DNA of 10,624 bases. Source: Ignavibacteriales bacterium. GTDB taxonomy: Bacteria; Bacteroidota; Ignavibacteria; Ignavibacteriales; Ignavibacteriaceae. Shown in pieces: positions 1-6,861 of the stretch. The stretch's first letter is position 1. The number at the start of each line of letters is the position of its first letter. The stretch lies in assembly GCA_027349615.1 (NCBI GenBank), contig DAIEML010000065.1, forward strand, positions 1 through 10,624. Reading direction: 5' to 3'. A program made the translations under genes and the position numbers. Under the pieces are notes generated by a model. That model was not told the origin of the DNA. It worked only from the letters and a program-made list of their open reading frames with translations, and made no database searches.

Positions 1-122
1 CCAAGTTCATTTAATTGAATATTTGATTGTCCAAACGCATATCTGCTGCCCAATTCATCTAACTGAGAATTTGATTGAGCAAAAACATAACGGCTGCCCA
101 AAGCTTCTAGCTGAGCATTTGA
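1..122 (-). repeat. 48-bp coding tandem repeats (16-residue units)
   Basis: On the minus strand, complete units lie at 75-122 and 27-74 and a partial unit at 1-26, each beginning TCAAAT. The encoded units are NAQLEALGSRYVFAQS and NSQLDELGSRYAFGQS, followed by NIQLNELG at the edge. The units have diverged more at the DNA level (for example AGCCGT against AGCAGA for Ser-Arg) than in protein, which suggests selection on the peptide rather than a recent slippage array. The array continues beyond the window. Confidence 0.85.
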
Positions 123-329
123 TCCATTAGTTAATGTTGATGCGTACAAATCAGACACAGCAAAAGAGGTTTGAACTGCTGTTGCGGTGTTTACATCCAA
201 AGTTGCTGTACTTTGGGAAATCCTATACCGGACAGCTTCCTCGACTTTACCATTTTTTTGTGGTTCTTTCGCAAAACCCCCAACAAAAAGTAAAATACTG
301 AGGAGAGAAGTGAAAATAGTTTTACGCAT
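1..329 (-). CDS. Secreted tandem-repeat protein, N-terminal part (cut by window edge)
   Basis: The reading frame is open from an ATG at 327-329 down to base 1, giving 109 codons and no stop, so the C-terminus lies outside the window. The first 20 or so residues (MRKTIFTSLLSILLFVGGFA) form a typical Sec signal peptide: positive start, hydrophobic core, small residues before the probable cleavage site. A polar linker follows, then 16-residue tandem repeats of the form N-x-Q-L-x-x-L-G-S-R-Y-x-F-x-Q-S; two complete copies and part of a third are visible. The start is supported by an upstream GAGGGA at 335-340, the best Shine-Dalgarno in the window. I do not recognise the family and assign no function; a surface, envelope or extracellular protein is the likely class. 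It is preceded by 266 non-coding bases, so it probably has its own promoter. The gene is absent from simple long-ORF listings because it is truncated. Confidence 0.8.
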   Translation of the reverse strand, partial: MRKTIFTSLLSILLFVGGFAKEPQKNGKVEEAVRYRISQSTATLDVNTATAVQTSFAVSDLYASTLTNGSNAQLEALGSRYVFAQSNSQLDELGSRYAFGQSNIQLNEL

Positions 330-334
330 AATGT

Positions 335-340
335 TCCCTC
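335..340 (-). promoter_or_regulatory. Shine-Dalgarno of the repeat-protein gene
   Basis: GAGGGA on the minus strand, 5 nt before the ATG at 329. It decides the start of this gene, and it stands out because most other starts in the window have no clear SD. Confidence 0.6.
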
Positions 341-377
341 GTATTTATGAAAATAGTTTTTTAAGCATCATTAAAGG

Positions 378-393
378 TTCAATGTTTATGCCA
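378..393 (-). promoter_or_regulatory. Candidate sigma-54 (-24/-12) promoter of the repeat-protein gene
   Basis: The minus strand reads TGGCATAAACATTGAA. Against the sigma-54 consensus TGGCAC-N5-TTGCA it keeps TGGCA, the 5-nt spacer and TTG-A, with mismatches at the sixth base (T for C) and in the -12 doublet (GA for GC). The -12 mismatch is a real weakness because GC is strongly conserved. Position is favourable: transcription would begin near 367, leaving a leader of about 38 nt that contains the SD. The neighbouring upstream gene encodes a sigma-54 activator. A sigma-70-type reading of the same region (TTGAAC as -35) cannot be excluded. Confidence 0.4.
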
Positions 394-445
394 CGCAATC
401 ATTATTTGGGTTTTTAATCAATAATAGAGGTTTAGTTTTATGATG

Positions 446-460
446 CGGTAGTTATTACCG
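446..460. promoter_or_regulatory. Inverted repeat CGGTA-N5-TACCG, possible activator-binding site
   Basis: CGGTAGTTATTACCG has perfect 5-bp arms around a 5-nt centre in otherwise AT-rich spacer. Its centre lies about 85 nt upstream of the transcription start predicted from the -24/-12-like element, within the range usual for sigma-54 activator sites. It has no following T-run on the minus strand, so it is a poor terminator for the gene upstream. That it binds the adjacent activator is inference. Confidence 0.35.
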
Positions 461-595
461 AAAAACTGCGGAAATATTAGGTAAGTTGTAAAAATATATT
501 ACAGATTTTGGCAGAACATCAAAAATTTAATTTTTTAATAATTCATGAGACGTGATATTTGAATTGCTTTATAATTTATAAACGTTTAATTCTAA

Positions 596-1972
596 TCAAT
601 TTAGTAAAGCATTTAGTTTTGGCCTAGAAATTCCAAGAATTCGTGCGGTTTTAGATTTGTTGCCTTTTGTTTTTTGTAAAACTTCTTTTGCATAAATCTG
701 TTCAAGATTTTTAATGTTAACTTGAGTATAAGACAAATCAAGTTTAATTTGATGCGGCGAATAAATTGTTTCATCATTATTTTGGATTAATAGAGACGAC
801 TGCGAAGTGAGAATATGTGAAAGATCTTTATATTTAATTGTAGGTCCTTCAGTTAATAGCACAGCTCTTTCAATTGCATTTCTTAATTCACGTACATTTC
901 CGGGCCAAGGATAGGTAGAAATAAATTCTTTTGCTTCATTATTTATTTTTGTAATTGATTTCCCAAATTGATGATTAAATTCTTTAATGAAATGTTTTGT
1001 TAATAAAAAAATATCACTTTCTCTTTTTCTAACCGGCGGCATTTCCAGTGTAACAACGTTTAATCGATGATAAAGATCGCGGCGGAAAATATTTTTTTCA
1101 ATCAGTTCTTCCAGATTCATGTTGGTAGCAGAAATTATTCTTGCGTTAATTGGAATGTCTGTTAATCCACCTAAGCGCCGGATTAATTTTTTTTCAATTG
1201 CCCGCAATAATTTTTTCTGGATATTTATACTTAAGTCGCCGATTTCATCAAGAAATAAAGTTCCGTTCTCGGCAAGTTCAAACAAACCTATCTTTCTAGT
1301 TTTAGCATTTGTAAATGCGCCTGGCTCGTAACCAAATAATTCTGATTCAAGTAAGTTTTCCGGAATTGATGAGCAAACAATATCTACAAAAGGGCCGGAA
1401 AATGATTTGCTGTTTTTATGAATTGCTCTTGCAATAAGCCCTTTCCCGGTTCCGGTTTCGCCGCGCACTAAAACATTTACGTCAGTCTTCTCGGCAACTT
1501 TTCTTGCAAGATTTATAGTTCGCAAAAGCTCAACTGAATTTCCAATAAATGAATTAAAGTCATAAATATCGGTTCCGTAACCGCCGGTATTTTTTGTTGA
1601 AGTTAGATAAGCATTGTTAACAATAACTTCTTCGACGTAAGAAATAAACATATAAAGCTCAAAAGGCAAAACATAAATATCCATATATCCAAGCTTCGCA
1701 ATCGAACTTACAAGCAGCGCATTATTTTCAGGAATTAAAAAGATGATTTTATTCCTAATATCATTTTTAATTTTAATAATTCTATTTAAATAATTTGATT
1801 CAATACTTTTTATTTGAAGAATTATTATTTCATCATCGCCAACTGTGAACCTTTGCGGATAGGAAGGAGAAATAGATAAATTTTTTAATTCCAGTTGTGT
1901 CATCGCTGAATTAATTGACGAAACATCTTCAATATCAGAAAAGATTTTTATTTTTACGTGAGGTTTTCCCAT
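596..1972 (-). CDS. Sigma-54-dependent transcriptional activator with degenerate receiver domain
   Basis: 458 residues with the NtrC-family layout. Residues 6-118 resemble a receiver fold, but the phospho-acceptor Asp position is Gln53 (in EIIILQI) and the conserved Lys before Pro is Leu102 (in YVLPFE), so ordinary phosphotransfer is not expected. Residues 142-375 are the sigma-54-interacting AAA+ domain: Walker A GETGTGKG at 171-178, sigma-54-contacting loop GAFTNA at 218-223 (usual form GAFTGA), Walker B TLFLDE at 238-243, sensor I SATN at 281-284, arginine fingers in FRRDLYHRL from 296, and sensor II WPGNVREL at 356-363. A Fis-type helix-turn-helix sits at about 437-456 (NKSKTARILGISRPKL). 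The protein should remodel sigma-54 RNA polymerase at -24/-12 promoters. It starts 3 nt after the kinase stop codon with no visible SD, indicating translational coupling. Control by the adjacent Ser/Thr kinase is inferred. Confidence 0.95.
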   Translation of the reverse strand: MGKPHVKIKIFSDIEDVSSINSAMTQLELKNLSISPSYPQRFTVGDDEIIILQIKSIESNYLNRIIKIKNDIRNKIIFLIPENNALLVSSIAKLGYMDIYVLPFELYMFISYVEEVIVNNAYLTSTKNTGGYGTDIYDFNSFIGNSVELLRTINLARKVAEKTDVNVLVRGETGTGKGLIARAIHKNSKSFSGPFVDIVCSSIPENLLESELFGYEPGAFTNAKTRKIGLFELAENGTLFLDEIGDLSINIQKKLLRAIEKKLIRRLGGLTDIPINARIISATNMNLEELIEKNIFRRDLYHRLNVVTLEMPPVRKRESDIFLLTKHFIKEFNHQFGKSITKINNEAKEFISTYPWPGNVRELRNAIERAVLLTEGPTIKYKDLSHILTSQSSLLIQNNDETIYSPHQIKLDLSYTQVNIKNLEQIYAKEVLQKTKGNKSKTARILGISRPKLNALLN

Positions 1973-1975
1973 TGG

Positions 1976-4900
1976 TTAAAATTGCGCTTCGAAATACTCC
2001 AACTCTTCTATCGCTTGTTTTCTTTCCGGCTCGTTTAAATAAGATTTTTTTAAGCGCGAATCTTTTATATTGTTCGCAATAAAATTTAACAATTCTTTCG
2101 AATATTTAACATAATTTTTTGCTTTAATCAGATTCCCACGCCGGTTATATGAGTCAGAAAGAGCAAACAAAATTTTCCAAGTTAATTCGGTAATGTGCAA
2201 GTTTTCTATAAGTTCATAAGCTGATTGGAAATATTCTATTTGAGAATTTAATTTTAATGAATCATCTGCTTCGCTTAATTTTCCAAGCAAATAATTTCTT
2301 TCGGCATCCAGAAGAGAATTTTCATCGCACATTTTAGTTACAAAATCAGAAAGTAATTCTTGGTAGGCTTCTTTAGGCTTGTTCATTTTTATCAAAATAT
2401 TTACGATCATTATCGAACATTGGTAAAAGTCATATTTATTTTCTTCGGCAGACAATTTATTTTTTACTTTAATTAATGATTGAAGAACTTTTTCCAGATT
2501 ATTTCCGTTTGATTCAGAAAGGCAAACCAAATATTGATAATTTAAATTATGCTTCTCATTAATTCTCGTAGAGTTTGCTTCGGTTTCAAATTCTTTAATT
2601 ATTTGATTTAAGCGATCAAAGTCGCCAACAATATAATATAGTTTGCCCAGCATAAACATTGACTGCAATTCTTCTTCCTTATTTTGAAGCTGTCGGAAAA
2701 TATCGATTGAATCTTTTAGAGAATCCAAAGCATTTTGATATTCGCACATCGAAAGAAAAACTTCGCCTAAGTTTGATTTTACAAGCCCTTGTCCGTCTTT
2801 AACACCAAGACTGAAAAATATTGATAAAGCCTTCTGATAAAACTCAGTTGATATTTCAAATTCCAATTTGTTGTAGTAATAAATTCCGAAATTTAAAAAC
2901 AGCTTGGCTTCCTGCTGTATATTTCCGATTGATTTATTAATCTCAAGCGAGCGGTTCCAATAATTTGTTGAGTTAACTAAATCGCCTTTCATGCTGTAGA
3001 TGTTTCCAATATTCATTAATATCTGTGCTTGTTTAAAAAGCAAATTTCCATTTTCATAAACCGTATTAGCTTTTTCAAAATTTTTCAATGCGGTATCTAG
3101 GTCGTCATCTTTATATATAGATATCAAACCCATCATTTGAAAGCAAGAGCCTTTAATTTCTTCTTCGGTGTTTTTTTGCTTAGTAATTTCTGTGAAAGTT
3201 TTTAGTGCTTCATCATATTGATTTAAATTAAAATCAATCGTTGCAATATCATGCATTATTTTATTTTTTTTCGTCTGTTGATCTGCTTTTGATATTAATG
3301 ATTTTAAGATTTCCTTCCCTTTTTGCAATTCGCCTGAACCGGTAAGACAATTTGCTTTAAAATTTAAAAGTTCAAAAATCATTTTGCCGTCAATATCTTT
3401 TTGAAGCAGCTGATCAATCAATTTTAATGCAGCTGGATAATCATTTAATTTTGTCAGAACTTTAGAAAGTTCAAACTCAATTTCAGTTTTAATCATTTTA
3501 TTCAGCGGAAAACTAATTATATGCTCAAGAATATTTTTCTGATAAGAAAAAGCGAAAATTTTTTCTGCCTCAAGTAATTCTTCTTTAAATATTTGATAGC
3601 TTGTTTCAAATATCTCTGCTAATTCAAACTGTCTGGCAAGTTCTGTTTTATTAAAATCCGGAAAGTTATTTTTTAGAAAATCTGCAATTTTTATATGATA
3701 AGAATTTTTATCAATAATTTTTGAATAGATAAATTTTTTCAAACCTTCGGAAATAAAAGCAGGACTTTGATTTGATTGAACCTGATGAATAATATTTTTA
3801 TTGTATAATGAAGAAAGTGACGCATAAATTTTTTCTTGTTTCAGCTTAAAGAATTTTGCAATCAAAGATTGATCAATAAAAATATCAAAGGCGGAAATGA
3901 GCTTTGCTATTTCCAATTCTTCTCTGGATAATCCTTCAACACGGATATTATAAATTTCTTCGTGCGAGCTTTTCAAAAGAGAAATTGATTTTTCATCTTT
4001 TAAAAAATTTACGCCCGATGGAGTGAAAGAAATTATTTTTAGAAGAATAATATCACGCAAAAAACTTTCCAAGCTTCCCGGCAGAAGATCGGCGTAGGAA
4101 AGTATTAACTGTTTTAATTCATCTTTTGGGAATAAATGCCAAAAACTTCTTTCTAAATATTCTGAAAGATTAACATCGGTGAACGGAGTTAAGTTTATAA
4201 CTCGAAGATTAGAAATAAAATTAGATGCAAAATACTTGTCGGTATTTTCGGTTAAAATAACTTTAATATGATTTGCTTGAAAAATCGGGATAATATTTTT
4301 AAGCAATTCTATTGTGTACGAATCGTAGCTGTTGAAGGCGTCAAGGATGAGAACATATGAATTTTCAAAAGCCAGTTTACTGATGATTGATTTCAATTCG
4401 TCTGATAAATTATCAGGCTCATCTATAAATATTTTATTTAATTGATCAAGAAGCTGATCTGAAATTCTGGAGAAAACAAATTCGTTGTAGATAATTTTTT
4501 TTAAGAATCTTCGAACAAAATTAATTCCAGTAAAAGAATTAGGATTTTCTATAAAGATTGTGTTTTCAAAGTTTGAATAAATTTCATAAACCAATGCCGA
4601 TTTGCCAGCGCCTTCCGAGCCATGAACAGTAAAAACTTCGTTGCTTTTTGAATCGGCAATATAAGTTTTTAAAATTGTCAGATAATCTTTTCTATCGGCA
4701 AAAACTTTTGCAGGAACCCAATCTTTATATAATTCTTTGCCTATCGGTACGGCAAGATCGCCAAGAATTTGAATTGAATTATTATATCTTTCTTCAGGAT
4801 CTTTTTGCAGCAATTTTTTTATAACATTAATGATTTTGACGGATAAAAATGTTTCTGGAAAATCAAATTCCATTTCGATATGAGCTTTGTAAATTTCTAA

Positions 4901-5581
4901 TTCATCAGAAGTAGGAAATGGAAAACCGCCGTAAATTATTCTGTAAAGCAGCATTCCCAATGAATAAAAATCAACTCGATGATCATGTTTGGCGTTCTTC
5001 AAAATTTCCGGCGCAATATATTCAGCAGTGCCGCGAACTGTGCTTTCAATATTTTCAACTGTGTTTTGTGCAAATCCTAAATCAATCAATTTTATTAATG
5101 GCTTTCCATCAAACGTCGAGACAAGAATATTTTCCGGTTTAAGATCGTAATAGATATAATTTGATAAATGCAGATAATAAAGTACTGAACAAAGCTGCTT
5201 GATAATTTCAATCAGCGAAATTTCATCATTTGAATTTTTATGAGCCAGTAGTTCATTTCCGTTGTAATACTCAAGCGTAAAAAATTTACTTCCAACGGAA
5301 ATTTCTTTGTCTTCTTCATCTATTGTAACAACGGTTCCAAAATCGAATGACTTAATAATGTTTGGGTGGTTCAACTTGTGGAGAGTGAAAAATTCATTTC
5401 TAAAAATTGCAGCTTCAAACAAATCAACATTTACCGGCAGAATTTTTATCGCAATATCATTTCTAAACGAGCTGGCTAGATTGCCGGAAGAAAAATTAAT
5501 TGAATCAGCATCCTCACATAAATAAACAGTGCTTCTTCCCTTGCCTAATAATTTCTTGATTTTATATCTTTGATTTATCAT
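1976..5581 (-). CDS. Ser/Thr protein kinase with STAND/AAA-type ATPase and TPR regions (PknK-like architecture)
   Basis: 1201 residues. The kinase domain spans about 6-275: glycine loop LGKGRSTVYL (12-21), catalytic Lys46 in IAIKIL, Glu63 of helix C, catalytic loop YYDLKPEN with Asp146 and Asn151, metal-binding DLG at 167-169, and APE at 190-192. The catalytic residues are intact, but HRD is replaced by YYD and DFG by DLG. From about 292 there is an NTPase module with Walker A GSEGAGKS (321-328) and Walker B YVLILDAF with Asp414, followed near 550-600 by a winged-helix-like stretch. From about 700 to the end are alpha-helical TPR units, clearest at 851-886, 891-926 and 931-966, spaced 40 residues apart. 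No transmembrane segment is evident, so it is probably cytoplasmic. The layout resembles mycobacterial PknK and MalT-type STAND regulators, whose C-terminal repeats bind ligands. Its ATG overlaps the permease stop codon (ATGA), coupling it to the transporter operon. The likely substrate is the activator encoded next; this is inference. Confidence 0.93.
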   Translation of the reverse strand: MINQRYKIKKLLGKGRSTVYLCEDADSINFSSGNLASSFRNDIAIKILPVNVDLFEAAIFRNEFFTLHKLNHPNIIKSFDFGTVVTIDEEDKEISVGSKFFTLEYYNGNELLAHKNSNDEISLIEIIKQLCSVLYYLHLSNYIYYDLKPENILVSTFDGKPLIKLIDLGFAQNTVENIESTVRGTAEYIAPEILKNAKHDHRVDFYSLGMLLYRIIYGGFPFPTSDELEIYKAHIEMEFDFPETFLSVKIINVIKKLLQKDPEERYNNSIQILGDLAVPIGKELYKDWVPAKVFADRKDYLTILKTYIADSKSNEVFTVHGSEGAGKSALVYEIYSNFENTIFIENPNSFTGINFVRRFLKKIIYNEFVFSRISDQLLDQLNKIFIDEPDNLSDELKSIISKLAFENSYVLILDAFNSYDSYTIELLKNIIPIFQANHIKVILTENTDKYFASNFISNLRVINLTPFTDVNLSEYLERSFWHLFPKDELKQLILSYADLLPGSLESFLRDIILLKIISFTPSGVNFLKDEKSISLLKSSHEEIYNIRVEGLSREELEIAKLISAFDIFIDQSLIAKFFKLKQEKIYASLSSLYNKNIIHQVQSNQSPAFISEGLKKFIYSKIIDKNSYHIKIADFLKNNFPDFNKTELARQFELAEIFETSYQIFKEELLEAEKIFAFSYQKNILEHIISFPLNKMIKTEIEFELSKVLTKLNDYPAALKLIDQLLQKDIDGKMIFELLNFKANCLTGSGELQKGKEILKSLISKADQQTKKNKIMHDIATIDFNLNQYDEALKTFTEITKQKNTEEEIKGSCFQMMGLISIYKDDDLDTALKNFEKANTVYENGNLLFKQAQILMNIGNIYSMKGDLVNSTNYWNRSLEINKSIGNIQQEAKLFLNFGIYYYNKLEFEISTEFYQKALSIFFSLGVKDGQGLVKSNLGEVFLSMCEYQNALDSLKDSIDIFRQLQNKEEELQSMFMLGKLYYIVGDFDRLNQIIKEFETEANSTRINEKHNLNYQYLVCLSESNGNNLEKVLQSLIKVKNKLSAEENKYDFYQCSIMIVNILIKMNKPKEAYQELLSDFVTKMCDENSLLDAERNYLLGKLSEADDSLKLNSQIEYFQSAYELIENLHITELTWKILFALSDSYNRRGNLIKAKNYVKYSKELLNFIANNIKDSRLKKSYLNEPERKQAIEELEYFEAQF

Positions 5582-6861
5582 GCGTTTAGTCGTGGGTTAA
5601 ATAAAATATTAATTTCTCGTCCTAGATTATTTGCGGCGTAAAGAGTAAGGAATAAAGCAGCGCCGGGAAATAAAATCATCCACCATGCTTGCGATAAATA
5701 ACTTTGCCCTGCTTCAATCATTGAACCCCAGGATGGATAACTTCCGCCAGTGCCCAATCCCAAGTAACTTAAAGCCGCTTCAGCTAAAATAACATTTCCA
5801 AACTGAAAAACTAAATTCACAACAATCGGTGCCGTAATTATCGGCAAAATTTCTTTTAAAAGTAATTTATATTTTGGTGCGCCAAGCAATTGTGCGGATA
5901 CAAAATAATCTTTATGCTTTAAAGAAATTACTTCGCTGCGAACAATTTTAAATAGACTCATCCAACCGGAAAACCCAAGAACTACGATCACACTTAATAA
6001 AGAATTTCCAAACAAAGCAATAATTAAAATTATAAAAAATATTACCGGGAAGGCGAGGAAGGTATCTGTAAGCCGGTTCAAAGCTGAATCGATGAAACCG
6101 CCGGGATAACCGGCTAAAAACCCAAGTGATAATCCGAGGATGAGAGTAATTAAAACCGAGCCGAGCCCAACGAATAATGAAATTCGCGCACCGTATGTTA
6201 ATCTGGAAAAAATATCTCTGCCGAATTCATCGGTGCCTAAAAGAAATATTTTTGAAGTAATTAATGGTTTGCCGTTTTCAAATTGCAGTGTATCCTTCAA
6301 TAAAATATTTTCCGCACCATTTTGAAAATATGTAATGTTATTTGAAATAGAAACGCTGTCAGCAAAGATTAAACTTTCGTCAAAGGATCTTTTTACAACA
6401 AGGTTCTTTAAATCAATAAATTCGCTTAAAGAGTTTTTAGTTTTATGTTGAATGGATTTCAGGTGAATTACCTTTACTGAGCTAAATGGCGGAAGAAGTT
6501 TTGTAACCGATAAATCTTTTTGAAACTCCGGGTTTGAATTCGCAATCAATGGTGCAAATAAAAAAAATGAAAACAATAAAATTATTATAAAAGATGTGAA
6601 ATTAATTTTCTTCTGAAGAAAATTAAATTTTCGTTTAAGTTTAAAAGTGGAAACCAGAATTACAATTATAAGAACCGCAGAACCAAGCGAATCTAAAAAA
6701 GAAAAATCAAATTGTGCAAAAGCGGCGGATGAATAATTAAAAAGTAAGTTTAAAAATTTTATCATCAACAAAAATGTGTTGAGTAAAAGATTAATTCTCA
6801 ACAGAATTAAAGTTAATGTTATAAAAGAAATGAAATGCCAGACTTTAATCTTAAAGTGCAT
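5578..6861 (-). CDS. oppC: OppC/DppC-type ABC transporter permease with N-terminal extension and periplasmic insertion
   Basis: Inner-membrane permease subunit of a peptide/nickel-class ABC importer. The core is unmistakable: FAPLIA at 102-107, LLGTDEFGRDIFSRLTYGARISL from 207, the cytoplasmic coupling (EAA) loop around 318-345 (DYFVSAQLLGAPKYKLLLKE), and EAALSYLGLG at 361-370. At 427 residues it is about 120 longer than usual family members of about 300. The excess lies in two places: an N-terminal stretch of about 85 residues with probable extra membrane segments (about 10-45 and 58-73) before the normal first helix at about 87-108, and a polar insertion of about 80 residues (127-206) just before the GTDEFGRD motif, predicted to face the periplasm. 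The ATG directly follows the OppB stop codon, which supports the full-length start. The stop overlaps the kinase start by 4 nt. Confidence 0.92.
   Translation of the reverse strand: MHFKIKVWHFISFITLTLILLRINLLLNTFLLMIKFLNLLFNYSSAAFAQFDFSFLDSLGSAVLIIVILVSTFKLKRKFNFLQKKINFTSFIIILLFSFFLFAPLIANSNPEFQKDLSVTKLLPPFSSVKVIHLKSIQHKTKNSLSEFIDLKNLVVKRSFDESLIFADSVSISNNITYFQNGAENILLKDTLQFENGKPLITSKIFLLGTDEFGRDIFSRLTYGARISLFVGLGSVLITLILGLSLGFLAGYPGGFIDSALNRLTDTFLAFPVIFFIILIIALFGNSLLSVIVVLGFSGWMSLFKIVRSEVISLKHKDYFVSAQLLGAPKYKLLLKEILPIITAPIVVNLVFQFGNVILAEAALSYLGLGTGGSYPSWGSMIEAGQSYLSQAWWMILFPGAALFLTLYAANNLGREINILFNPRLNA

Noticed and set aside
1..122. CRISPR-like or non-coding tandem array
   Set aside because: The 48-bp units are contiguous, without spacers, stay in one open frame and conserve the peptide more than the DNA.
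187..417. Plus-strand ORF of 76 codons across the repeat-protein start
   Set aside because: It lies antisense to the signal-peptide region and has no RBS or recognisable protein features; the minus-strand gene explains this stretch.
446..460. Intrinsic terminator for the leftward operon
   Set aside because: The stem is only 5 bp and no T-run follows on the minus strand. It also lies about 135 nt beyond the activator stop codon.
1119..1331. Plus-strand ORF inside the activator gene (and similar ones at 4918-5142, 5307-5525, 6140-6325, 8078-8353)
   Set aside because: All are antisense shadows of well-supported genes with strong motifs.
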